DNA from: Chitinophaga barathri
Lineage (GTDB): Bacteria; Bacteroidota; Bacteroidia; Chitinophagales; Chitinophagaceae
Length of the DNA stretch: 64,000 nt
Reading direction: 5' to 3'
Assembly (NCBI RefSeq): GCF_003807585.1
Contig: NZ_RMBX01000020.1
Span: 1 to 64,000, forward strand
The first letter of the stretch is position 1. Each line of letters begins with the position of its first letter. The position numbers and the translations under genes were made by a program. A model generated the notes under the pieces. That model made no database searches. It was not told the origin of the DNA and saw nothing but the letters and a program-made list of their open reading frames with translations. This document shows, piece after piece, positions 45,401-54,500 of this stretch.

Positions 45401-45430
45401 AAAAAACGGGGGCTGAAATTCATCAGCCCC
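45401..45430 (-). terminator. Terminator or attenuator directly before pnuC
   Basis: An 8-bp stem (45409-45416 with 45423-45430, extended outward with a bulge) is followed on the minus strand by TTTTTT at 45406-45401, 12 nt after the stop of the PNGase F-like gene. pnuC begins 8 nt later. Confidence 0.75.
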
Positions 45431-45441
45431 GCGAATGATTT

Positions 45442-47115
45442 TTATTCCTGGTCACCGATCAGCACGCCTGACACATTCCAGAAACTGAAGCTACCGCCCT
45501 CCGGTTTACCCAGCGGAATGGCCACCTGCAAGGTATGCCTGCCCGGCGTCAGCTCCGGCAGCGGAATGTCTACCGGCAGGGTTAAAGTGCCGGGGCACCA
45601 GTTGCTCCTGCTCAGGTCCGATGAAGATAACCCGTTTCCGAAATTACCGGATGCAGGATTCAACAAACGGTAAGTAGCGCAGTCTTCCCTCCATGGGAAA
45701 AAGTGATACGTCCTTTTGCCGTCTGCGAATATCTCGTTCAGCTTGGGATTAAACTCATCCCCGCCGCCCCAGCCGCCGTGGCCGGTAGTGATGTAACGGA
45801 GTTTGAGGTTTTTCACGCCCTGCGGCACGTCTACCGTTACGGTCAGCGAATCCTGGTCGAAGAGGGTGGCGTATTCCTGGCCGGCCATTTCCATGAGGTT
45901 CGTGGAGTTAAACACGGGCATCACCCATTTTTTATTCTCCGCGGTGGCCTCGCCGTCATAGCCGGGATAATATTTAAAACTGAGGCTGGTTTTGTGGCCG
46001 CCTTTGTCGTAGTTGCCGATATAGACACCGATCCATACTTCGCCTTGCAGGCGGGGGGAGAGATCGGAGATGTCCTGTTTATACACCGCTGAGTCCGCCC
46101 AGTCGTAGCCTTTGATGCGGGCCTGTGCGTTGAAATGCCTTACGCCGAAGGGTGTGAAGAAACGCATCAGTTCCAGCGGCGCCACGTAGTTATCTGTCGT
46201 TACGTAGCCCTGGTATTTTTTTCCGTTACGGCCGGTGGTGATCGGCAATACGGCTGCGCTTTGCTGAAGGCCGTTCAGAAAAGTAACGGCTTTGTCCGTC
46301 GGGATCATAAACACGGAACCGGTACGGTCATAAGCATCGCCGTTGGAGTATTGCGTCAGTTCGGCGAAGAGGCGCTGGCCTGGCTTGATGGCGGGCAGTT
46401 TTACTTTTTTCAGGATCACGGTACCGCCCGCGAATTTGTAGGTTGCGTTCAGCGTTTCGCCCGCAGGGTTCTCTATCTTGTTGCCCCAGCTGATCTGCTC
46501 GCGGTCAAAGATGGGCAGTGTGGTGTAACGGCTTTCTATCACCTGGCGCTGATAGGTGGGCTCATCCACGATCTTTCCTTTATTGGCGGGCCAGTTCAGC
46601 TCTTCGGCGGTTACCGTCCTGTATTCGATCTGCTTTGCGTAGGTTTCGGAATTGCCGTTGCGGATGGTTTTGAGCACAAGGCCCAGGCCCGGGGCGATGG
46701 TGATGCCCGGCGTGCCTTTTATTTTAAGATCGTTGGTATACCACACCTCGATGGTGTTCGACCGGATGAAGACTTTTGCTTTTTTACAGGGGACGCCGGC
46801 AATGGTGTCTATGCCGGGGATCAGTTCCGGTTTTACGTATTCGGAGAAAGGTTTTTTGAGGGTGTAGGTCTCGCCGTTGCTGTTCAGCACCTGGTAGCTG
46901 GCTTTTTCCCCGTAGTGGAGGAATTGTTGCTCCGTTTGCCTGCCCATGGGGGCCAGCCTCACTTCTTTTCCTTTGATATACAGCTTTTGCTCTCCGCGCG
47001 ATTCTTTTCCATTGTTCTTAAAGCCATAGGTGATCACCGCTTCAGACTGTTGCGCAAACAAAGACGCACTGGTCATTACCAATGCGCATCCAATTAAAAA
47101 CCCTCTCATAGACAT
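45442..47115 (-). CDS. PNGase F-like protein with an N-terminal GLPGLI-like module
   Basis: A 557-residue exported protein (signal peptide ending LFAQQ). The first 170 residues resemble GLPGLI-type modules of Bacteroidota: SEAVITYGFKNNG, ELIPGIDTIAGVPCKKA, IEVWYTNDLKIKGTPG. The rest matches the two-domain peptide-N-glycosidase F fold; the C-terminal part has YITTGHGGWGGGDEFNP, FFPWREDCATYRLLNP and SDLSRSNWCPGTLTLP. PNGase F removes N-glycans from glycoproteins by hydrolysing the Asn amide. Acidic residues are plentiful, but I could not confirm the catalytic Asp and Glu by position. A hairpin terminator follows. Confidence 0.82.
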   Translation of the reverse strand: MSMRGFLIGCALVMTSASLFAQQSEAVITYGFKNNGKESRGEQKLYIKGKEVRLAPMGRQTEQQFLHYGEKASYQVLNSNGETYTLKKPFSEYVKPELIPGIDTIAGVPCKKAKVFIRSNTIEVWYTNDLKIKGTPGITIAPGLGLVLKTIRNGNSETYAKQIEYRTVTAEELNWPANKGKIVDEPTYQRQVIESRYTTLPIFDREQISWGNKIENPAGETLNATYKFAGGTVILKKVKLPAIKPGQRLFAELTQYSNGDAYDRTGSVFMIPTDKAVTFLNGLQQSAAVLPITTGRNGKKYQGYVTTDNYVAPLELMRFFTPFGVRHFNAQARIKGYDWADSAVYKQDISDLSPRLQGEVWIGVYIGNYDKGGHKTSLSFKYYPGYDGEATAENKKWVMPVFNSTNLMEMAGQEYATLFDQDSLTVTVDVPQGVKNLKLRYITTGHGGWGGGDEFNPKLNEIFADGKRTYHFFPWREDCATYRLLNPASGNFGNGLSSSDLSRSNWCPGTLTLPVDIPLPELTPGRHTLQVAIPLGKPEGGSFSFWNVSGVLIGDQE

Positions 47116-47156
47116 TTTTTAATGATTGCAGGATGTAAAGCTAACAATCATAAACG

Positions 47157-47183
47157 AAAAAAGCGCAGCCTGGGGCCGCGCTT
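47157..47183 (-). terminator. Terminator of the Nfu gene
   Basis: A 10-bp stem with one mismatch (47161-47170 with 47174-47183, 3-nt loop) followed on the minus strand by TTTTTT; 28 nt after the stop. Confidence 0.8.
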
Positions 47184-47211
47184 CTAACACTATCATTCAC
47201 TCAACTATGGC

Positions 47212-47793
47212 TTATTCCGCTTCAGCTACCACTTCTTTCACTTCGGGGATCATACGCTTCATCATGCCTTCGATGCCGGCTTTGAGCGTGATCATGGAAG
47301 AGGGGCAGCCTGAACATGAGCCCTGCAGCATAACGGTTACAACGCCTTCGTTGTAATCTTTGAACTGGATGGCGCCGCCGTCCATTTCTACCGCGGGTTT
47401 CACGTAGTTTTCGAGTAATTCTTTGATCCTTTGTACAACGTCGCTTTCGTCGCCGCTGAACACGGGGGTGGACACGATATCGTCTTCGTTGATCACTGCG
47501 CGGTTGTCCTCCAGGTATTCCTTCAGGAACTGTTTGATCGTGGGGATCACATCCGCCCAGTCTGTATCGTTGGTTTTAGTAAGCGTCACAAAGTTGCTGC
47601 AGATGAACACGCCCCTGATAAAGGGGAAAGTAAACAGTTCTGCGGCCAGGGGGGATGGTGTGGTGCTGGCAGCATCCGGGAAATCGATAGATTTATTCGG
47701 ATAGAGAAGCTTGTTCACCACAAACTTCATCGTTTCCGGGTTCGGCGTCATTTCCGTATAGATACTGATAATGGGATTTCCTGTTTTAATCAT
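47212..47793 (-). CDS. Nfu-type iron-sulfur scaffold protein
   Basis: A 193-residue protein with an N-terminal Nfu scaffold domain (TEMTPNPETMKFVVN) and a C-terminal NifU-like domain with the cluster-binding GSCSGCPSS (CxxC). It receives and delivers Fe-S clusters to target enzymes; GltBD and the GMC dehydrogenase in this window are plausible clients by inference only. I use the ATG at 47793 rather than a TTG three codons earlier. Confidence 0.92.
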   Translation of the reverse strand: MIKTGNPIISIYTEMTPNPETMKFVVNKLLYPNKSIDFPDAASTTPSPLAAELFTFPFIRGVFICSNFVTLTKTNDTDWADVIPTIKQFLKEYLEDNRAVINEDDIVSTPVFSGDESDVVQRIKELLENYVKPAVEMDGGAIQFKDYNEGVVTVMLQGSCSGCPSSMITLKAGIEGMMKRMIPEVKEVVAEAE

Positions 47794-47852
47794 TATATAC
47801 AATTTTCTCCTGCAAAATTAACAAAAAATGGCGATAGTTCGGGCGGTTAATC

Positions 47853-47882
47853 TTGTAGTGTTGGGAAAGCCGGCTATTTTTG
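47853..47882 (+). promoter_or_regulatory. Promoter of mgsA (leaderless configuration)
   Basis: TTG at 47853-47855, a 19-nt spacer and a perfect TATTTTTG at 47875-47882 match the Bacteroidota -33/-7 consensus. The -7 box ends 4 nt before the ATG at 47887, so transcription should begin at or next to the start codon. Confidence 0.7.
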
Positions 47883-47886
47883 CAGC

Positions 47887-48339
47887 ATGAAACACACTAA
47901 ATCCCTTCATGCCCGCAAAAGGATTGCGCTGATTGCACATGACCATAAAAAAGCGGAATTACTGGAGTGGGCCATTTACAACAAAACGGTGCTCACACGG
48001 CATGAACTGTGGGCAACGGGTACAACCGGGAAGTTGATCGAAGAGTCCCTGGACGTATCAGTCAGGAAACTGCTGAGCGGGCCGTTGGGCGGGGATCAAC
48101 AGATCGGTGCGGCTGTTGCTGAAGGGCGTATTGATGTGATCATCTTTTTCTGGGACCCTATGGAGGCATTGCCCCATGACCCGGACATCAAAGCCCTGCT
48201 GCGGCTGGGCGTGGTATGGAACATCCCGATGGCCAGCAACCGGGCCTCCGCGGACTTCCTCATGACCTCACCGCTGATGCACCAGGAGTACACCGTAATC
48301 CTGCCGGATTACAGCCAGTACCTCGGCCGGAAAGTATAA
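47887..48339 (+). CDS. mgsA: Methylglyoxal synthase
   Basis: A 150-residue enzyme with ALIAHDHKKAEL, LWATGTTGKLIEE, SGPLGGDQQIGA (phosphate binding) and IFFWDPMEALPHDPDIKALLR, a close match to MgsA. It converts dihydroxyacetone phosphate to methylglyoxal and phosphate, bypassing lower glycolysis when sugar phosphates accumulate. Cytoplasmic, monocistronic, with a well-formed promoter. Confidence 0.96.
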   Translation: MKHTKSLHARKRIALIAHDHKKAELLEWAIYNKTVLTRHELWATGTTGKLIEESLDVSVRKLLSGPLGGDQQIGAAVAEGRIDVIIFFWDPMEALPHDPDIKALLRLGVVWNIPMASNRASADFLMTSPLMHQEYTVILPDYSQYLGRKV

Positions 48340-48477
48340 CCCCCGGTCTTTTTCCCGTCTGAATTCCACATAAGGCCTATGAAAAAGGGGCTGGTTCAAA
48401 CCGGCCGGGGAGATGTTTTTCTGCAAAGCTGCCCTTATCCTGTCGCTTTTTAATCAAATCTGATAGTATTTTACCCA

Positions 48478-48543
48478 AAAGCATGAGCATATACGAAGCA
48501 TATAGGATCGATATACGATCGTTATAGGCAAGATATAGGAGAG
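48478..48543. repeat. Degenerate 11-bp tandem repeat array, locus 2
   Basis: Six 11-bp units in exact phase on the plus strand: aaagcatgagc, atatacgaagc, atataggatcg, atatacgatcg, ttataggcaag, atataggagag. The approximate consensus is atatagganng. Reverse-complemented, units 5 and 6 read cttgcctataa and ctctcctatat; the second is identical to, and the first one base from, units at locus 1 (241-262). The array lies between convergent mgsA and DUF3500 genes. Function unknown. Confidence 0.78.
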
Positions 48544-48566
48544 CACAGCGAAAATACCACCAGTTT

Positions 48567-49571
48567 CTACCGGTGGGCACTCTTATAGTGTTCTTTCAGC
48601 ATATCTTCCCCGAAATCGTTTTTCAGGTCGCGGAAGGTGGTATGTACGTGGTTCGCGTTGTTTTGGGTATTGTCGTATTCTATCACGAAAGTCGGGCCCT
48701 GGATGCGGTAATAATGACCAATGCCCCACTTCCGGCCCCCGGCCCAGGCAAAATGTACGTTCTCCCAGCCTGCATTTTCCATTTCTTTCCACATCACTTC
48801 GGCCATCAGTTTGGTATAGCGGTCCACGTAAAGGGCGATGAGCATTTTCAGCTGTCTTTGCTCGCCGGGGTTCAGTTTGGCATACCCGAGGCCCGGAGGG
48901 TCCTGCAGCCAGGCCTTTCTTTTGTTGCTCGTGATGATGTCCGCCGGGGCCTTTTCAGCGATCACGGCCTCTTTCAGCTGTTGTTCATTCAGGCTGTCCA
49001 GCAGTTCAAAGGCCAGATCGGCTTCTTCCTTTAGTATCTGCTGCCCTTTCTTCGGGCCGTCCGGCACAATGGCCGGGTTGGAGCCCATAAACATCGGGCT
49101 GCCGGTCATCCATTTGTTTTCCAGCGCGGAGAAGTTCAGCGAAAGATGATGCCCTTCCACCCGCCAGCCCCAGGGTTTTCCCGCAGCGGGATCGCCAAAG
49201 ACGGAAAAGTAATATTTGCCCGCATCGCGGTAATCATCGTTTTCTCCCCGGCCTTCCAGCGCGCGCAATACATATTCCAGCTGCACGATGGCGGTGGCTT
49301 TGGTATAACCGTTGTTGCTCATGCAGCGTTTCAGCAGTGCATAAGCTGCCGTGCGCTGGGTTTCGTTCATTTCTTTTAAGGGAAGCCCTTTCCTGGCGCG
49401 GGGTACAAAATGCCAGTTGTACCGCTCTTCGTCATCCCAGCTGAATTGCGTTTTGGCAAGCAATTCTTTATCCAGCGTGCGGAGGAATTGCTGTGCGGCT
49501 TTTTCAGCGGTCTGAGCGGGCGCCTTGCAACACACAACTGTAAATAATATGATCAGGAGAATCTTATGCAT
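48567..49571 (-). CDS. Exported DUF3500 domain protein
   Basis: A 334-residue protein with a signal peptide ending APAQ. The mature sequence shows the DUF3500 pattern: RYNWHFVPRARKGLPLKEMNETQR (read in part), RALEGRG, PWGWRVEGHHLSLNF, NPGEQRQLKMLI and VHTTFRDLKNDFGEDMLKEH. The family is widespread in environmental bacteria with no assigned reaction; conserved His, Trp and Asp residues suggest an enzyme. It is divergent from the GHL10 gene. Confidence 0.87.
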   Translation of the reverse strand: MHKILLIILFTVVCCKAPAQTAEKAAQQFLRTLDKELLAKTQFSWDDEERYNWHFVPRARKGLPLKEMNETQRTAAYALLKRCMSNNGYTKATAIVQLEYVLRALEGRGENDDYRDAGKYYFSVFGDPAAGKPWGWRVEGHHLSLNFSALENKWMTGSPMFMGSNPAIVPDGPKKGQQILKEEADLAFELLDSLNEQQLKEAVIAEKAPADIITSNKRKAWLQDPPGLGYAKLNPGEQRQLKMLIALYVDRYTKLMAEVMWKEMENAGWENVHFAWAGGRKWGIGHYYRIQGPTFVIEYDNTQNNANHVHTTFRDLKNDFGEDMLKEHYKSAHR

Positions 49572-49659
49572 GTGCGTGGAATCTTAGGGTAAGCACAACT
49601 CTTTGAGGAATTGTAATGTTAAAGTACAAATCTTTCCCGGCCGTTTCGTACAATTCCTA

Positions 49660-49691
49660 TTTGGGATTTGCTCTTTGGAATTCTATTTTCG
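49660..49691 (+). promoter_or_regulatory. Candidate promoter of the GHL10 gene
   Basis: TTTG at 49660-49663, a 20-nt spacer and TATTTTCG at 49684-49691 fit the -33/-7 pattern with one mismatch. The ATG at 49720 follows after 28 nt, supporting that start. Confidence 0.6.
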
Positions 49692-49719
49692 CAGTTTACG
49701 GTTTTTAAAGTATCAGGAA

Positions 49720-51258
49720 ATGGTGAAGCACTTATTGGCAGGATTATTACTCTTTGGCCTGGTTCAGCAAACACTCGCGCAGCAACCGCCCAAGCGGGAA
49801 CTGCGGGCCGTCTGGATCGCGACGATCGAAAATATAGACTGGCCGTCCCGCAAGGGATTGAGCGCCGATGAGCAGAAACGCGAGTTTATCGCGCTGCTGG
49901 ATCAGCACCAGCGGAACGGGATGAACGCCATCGTGTTCCAGGTAAGGCCGGCTGCCGATGCTTTTTATCCTTCTCCTTATGAGCCCTGGAGCGAATACCT
50001 CACCGGCAGGCAGGGCCAGCCGCCCATTCCATACTACGATCCGCTGGAGTTCATGATCACGGAAACGCATAAACGCGGAATGGAATTTCACGCATGGTTC
50101 AATCCCTACCGCGCCGTGGCAAATACCCGCTCCAGCAGCATCGCGCCCAATCATATCACCCGTACCAAACCCCAGTGGTTCCTCACTTACGGGGATAAAA
50201 AATACTTCGACCCCGGCATTCCCGAAGTGCGCAACTATGTAACAGATGTGATCCGCGATGTGGTGAAACGATACGACATAGACGCCATTCATTTCGACGA
50301 TTACTTTTACCCCTACCGCATTCCAGGCCGCGACTTTCCAGACGCCGGCTCCTACCGCCTCTACGGCAAGGGCCGCTACCTGGACGAATGGCGCCGTTTC
50401 AACGTGGACACCATTATACAAATGCTCAGCTCCACCATCAAGGCCGAAAAACCCTGGGTGAAGTTCGGCATCAGCCCCTTCGGCGTATGGCGCAACCGTG
50501 ACCAGGATCCGGACGGCTCCGCCACCCGCGCGGGCGTTACCAACTACGACGATCTCTACGCGGATGTGATCAAATGGCAGCGCCTCGGCTGGATAGATTA
50601 CCTCACCCCGCAGCTGTACTGGGAGTTCGGCCACAGGCTGGTGCCTTATGAAGTGGCCGTTACCTGGTGGGCGCAACATGCGTATGGCCGGCATGTATAT
50701 ATCGGCCACGCGCCTTACCGCATTGGCAGTACGGCCGGCTGGAAAGACCCGCGCGAAATGGGCCGGCAGATCAACGCCGCCCGCTCGCTCAACACTGTGC
50801 AGGGCAGCGTTTATTTCAGTTCCAAATCCTTTAACGGCAACCCGCTTGGGTTTGAGGACACGCTCAGGAACCACCTTTATCATTATCCCGCGCTGCGGCC
50901 CACCATGCCCTGGCTGGACAATGCGCCGCCTGAAGCCCCGTATTTCATAGATGCCTTTGAAAGGCCCGAGGGGCTGGAAGTGCGCTGGGCGGACAATGAT
51001 ACCTCGCACCAGACCAAACAATATGTGCTGTATAAATTCCGGGAAGGGGAAGTAGTGAATGTGAACGACCCGACGAAGATCCTGGCGATCCTGCCGCAGA
51101 TGACGGACCCGATGCATATGGACAAAACATACATTAAAGGGCAGAAATATATTTATATAGTTACGGCTCTTGATCGTATGCAAAATGAAAGCATGATCAG
51201 CGATCCGCTCCGTGTGGAAATCGTGAATGGCAAGCCCACATTTGAGTTCGAGCCCTGA
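49720..51258 (+). CDS. GHL10 (DUF187) glycosyl hydrolase-like protein, exported
   Basis: A 512-residue protein with a signal peptide ending TLAQ. The TIM-barrel of the GHL10 family is recognisable: ELRAVWIATIENIDWPS, GMNAIVFQVRPAADAFYPS, FHAWFNPYRA, DAIHFDDYFYPYR, VKFGISPFGVWRN and LGWIDYLTPQLYWEF. A C-terminal fibronectin-III-like domain starts near residue 405 (APYFIDAFERPEG). Members include enzymes acting on de-O-glycosylated peptidoglycan or glycans, so a wall or glycan substrate is plausible. The ATG at 49720 has AGGAA before it; upstream open frame is not signal-like. Confidence 0.88.
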   Translation: MVKHLLAGLLLFGLVQQTLAQQPPKRELRAVWIATIENIDWPSRKGLSADEQKREFIALLDQHQRNGMNAIVFQVRPAADAFYPSPYEPWSEYLTGRQGQPPIPYYDPLEFMITETHKRGMEFHAWFNPYRAVANTRSSSIAPNHITRTKPQWFLTYGDKKYFDPGIPEVRNYVTDVIRDVVKRYDIDAIHFDDYFYPYRIPGRDFPDAGSYRLYGKGRYLDEWRRFNVDTIIQMLSSTIKAEKPWVKFGISPFGVWRNRDQDPDGSATRAGVTNYDDLYADVIKWQRLGWIDYLTPQLYWEFGHRLVPYEVAVTWWAQHAYGRHVYIGHAPYRIGSTAGWKDPREMGRQINAARSLNTVQGSVYFSSKSFNGNPLGFEDTLRNHLYHYPALRPTMPWLDNAPPEAPYFIDAFERPEGLEVRWADNDTSHQTKQYVLYKFREGEVVNVNDPTKILAILPQMTDPMHMDKTYIKGQKYIYIVTALDRMQNESMISDPLRVEIVNGKPTFEFEP

Positions 51259-51288
51259 CAGTTAGAGTTTTACACAACTTATTACCAG

Positions 51289-51313
51289 GCCGGGAATCAC
51301 TCCCGGCTTTTTT
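51289..51313 (+). terminator. Terminator of the GHL10 gene
   Basis: A 7-bp stem (51289-51295 with 51301-51307) followed by a T-run, 31 nt after the stop. Confidence 0.85.
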
Positions 51314-51541
51314 GTCCCCGGGAGGCTTTTGGGGGCGTTCAATTTTCATTTATTTCAAATGAAAGTACGGCCATTTTTAAGTTTTTCTAAATTTTGGGGC
51401 TTTAATATAACTTTCCGTAAAAAATACCGCGTTCCTTTAGTATCTTTAAACCGTTCCCAAAGCAATTACGGTACCTGAGCCTGGGGCATAAGCGCCTGCC
51501 GGGAGGAGTGTATCTGATAAAAAGGAAAAAATCTAAAGCCA

Positions 51542-54500
51542 ATGGAAAAAGTGAGCCAAGAGCAGGGTTTGTATCGTGCGGAATTTGAACATGATGCGTG
51601 CGGTACGGGCTTTACCGCCCACATTAAAGGAAGGAAGTCGCACCAGATCATTCGTGATGCATTGACCATGCTGGAAAATATGGAGCATCGCGGTGCCTGT
51701 GGCTGCGAACGTACTACCGGTGATGGCGCCGGCATTCTTATTCAGATGCCGCATGAGTTCCTGTATGCGGAATGTTTAAAATTAGGCATCCGCCTCCCCG
51801 AAACCGGTAAATACGGTGTCGGAATGGTATTCTTCCCGAAAGAACCACGCTGGCGCGAAGAGTGCCGCGAGATTATACAACGCTGCGCGGAAAAAATGGG
51901 CCTTGAAATCCTGGGTTACCGCAAAGTACCCGTTCGCCCCGATGGCATCGGCGAAACAGCCCTGTCCGTAGAGCCGGAGATTGAACAGCTGTTCATTGCC
52001 TGCCCCTACCACATTTCCGATCCGGAAGAGTTTGAGCGCAAACTGTTCGTCCTGCGTAATTATATTACCAAAACCGTTCGCAACTCTATCCCGAAAGACA
52101 AAGCAGAAATCTATTTCGCATCGTTCTCCCACAGAACGATCGTATATAAAGGTCAGCTCACCACTTACCAGGTTGGTCATTATTACACCGACCTGCGTGA
52201 CGAGCGGATGGTATCCGCATTCGGGCTTATCCACAGCCGTTTTGCCACCAATACCTTCCCCAGCTGGAAACTCGCGCATCCCTTCCGTTACATTGCTCAC
52301 AACGGTGAGATCAATACGCTGAAAGGCAACCTGAACTGGCTGCGGGCGGGCGAGAACAGCTTTGTGACCAAATATTTTACCCCGGAGGAAATGGAAATGC
52401 TGGCTCCCATCGTGGACGAAGGCCAGTCTGATTCCGCCTGCCTGGACAACGTGATCGAACTGCTGAACCTTACCGGCCGCTCATTGCCCCACGTAATGAT
52501 GATGCTCATCCCCGAAGCATGGGATGGCAACGAAGCGATGGACCCGGTGAAAAAAGCATTCTACGAATACCACGCTTCTCTCATGGAGCCCTGGGACGGC
52601 CCGGCTTCCATCTCTTTCACAGATGGCAAGATCATCGGCGCCACCCTTGACAGGAACGGCCTCCGCCCTTCCCGCTTCGTGGTGACCAAAGACGACCGCG
52701 TGATCATGGCTTCCGAAGCCGGCGTATTGCCCATCGATCCGAAAAACGTAAAAGAAAAAGGCCGTCTCCAGCCGGGCAAAATGTTCGTGGTGGATATGGA
52801 ACAGGGCCGCATCATCGGCGACGAAGAGCTGAAACAGAGCATTTGCTCCCAGCAGCCTTACGCCGAATGGCTCAATAAATATAAGATCCGCCTGGACGAA
52901 CTTCCGGAGCCGCGCGTAACTTTCACGCACCTGGAGCACGAGCAGATATTTAAATACCAGCGCGCTTTCGGTTACACTACCGAAGACCTGGAAACCATTA
53001 TCGCTCCGATGGCGATCGACGGCAAAGAGCCGATCGGTTCCATGGGTACGGACGTGCCCCTGGCCATCCTCAGCGATCAGCCGCAGCACATCAGCAGCTA
53101 CTTCAAACAGCTGTTTGCACAGGTGACGAACCCGCCGATCGATCCCATCAGGGAAAGACTGGTGATGAGCCTGGCTACTTTCCTCGGCAACAACGGTAAC
53201 CTTCTCGACGAAGATCCGATGCACTGCCATAGCATTGCGCTGCCGCACCCGATCCTGAACAACTATGAGCTGGAGAAGATCCGCAGTATAGATACCGGTG
53301 CCTTCCAGGCGAAAACTTTACATACCTATTTCAAGGCGGACGGTAAATCCGGTTCCCTCGAAAAAGGACTGGCGCGTCTTTGCCGTTATGCGGTAGACGC
53401 AGTGGAAGATGGCTTTGAAGTGATCATCCTGTCGGACAGGGCGATTGATTCCGAACATGCCGCTATTCCTTCCCTGCTGGCGCTTTCCGCGGTGCATCAC
53501 CACCTCATCCGCAAAGGTTACCGTGGCCAGGTTGGTCTTGTGGTGGAAGCCGGCGATGTAGTGGAAGTACATCACTTCGCCTGTCTCCTCGGTTTTGGCG
53601 CCACCGCCATCAACCCTTACCTGGCGCTCAGCACCATCCGCGACATGCGCCTGAAAGGCAAGTTGCAGACAGAGCTGGATGTGGACAAACTGAAAAAGAA
53701 TTATGTAAAAGCCATCTGCGAAGGGCTCCTCAAAGTGTTCTCCAAGATGGGCATCTCCACCCTGCAATCATACCAGGGCGCGCAGATCTTTGAAATACTC
53801 GGTATCAACAAAACCGTGGTGGATAAATATTTCACCGGTGCCGTTTCCCGCATCCAGGGTATGGGCCTCGATGAGATCGCACAGGAAACACTAGCCAAAC
53901 ACTGGACCAGCTACGGCCGGAAAGAAACACCGGTTCAGCGCCTGAGCACCGGCGGTGTGTACCAGTGGAAACGGAAAGGTGAATTCCACCTTTTTAATCC
54001 CACTACCATCCACCTGTTGCAGTATTCCACCCGCATGAACGATTACGGCATTTTCAAAAAATATTCAAAAGCTGTAAACGATCAGGCGGAAAAAGCGGCT
54101 ACACTGCGCAGTATGCTCACCTTCAAACGCAACCGCAACCCGGTGCCGCTGGAAGAAGTTGAATCCGCGGAAAGCATCCTGAAACGTTTTGCCACCGGCG
54201 CCATGAGCTTCGGCTCCATCAGCCACGAGGCACACTCCACGCTGGCGGTAGCGATGAACCGCATCGGTGCGAAAAGCAATACCGGTGAGGGTGGTGAAGA
54301 TGAAATGCGTTATGAGGTATTGCCGAACGGCGATTCCATGCGCTCCGCCATCAAACAGGTAGCGTCCGCCCGTTTCGGGGTGACCAGCTACTACCTCACC
54401 AATGCAGACGAATTACAGATCAAAATGGCGCAGGGCGCGAAGCCCGGCGAAGGTGGCCAGCTTCCTGGTCATAAAGTGGATGACTGGATCGGGAAAGTGC

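Noticed and set aside
48377-48580. 67-codon minus-strand frame across the 11-bp repeat array
   Set aside because: The frame is produced by the repeat sequence, has no protein features and overlaps the end of the DUF3500 gene.
49747-51183. 478-codon open frame antisense to the GHL10 gene
   Set aside because: The plus-strand protein has a signal peptide and clear family motifs; the antisense frame has none.
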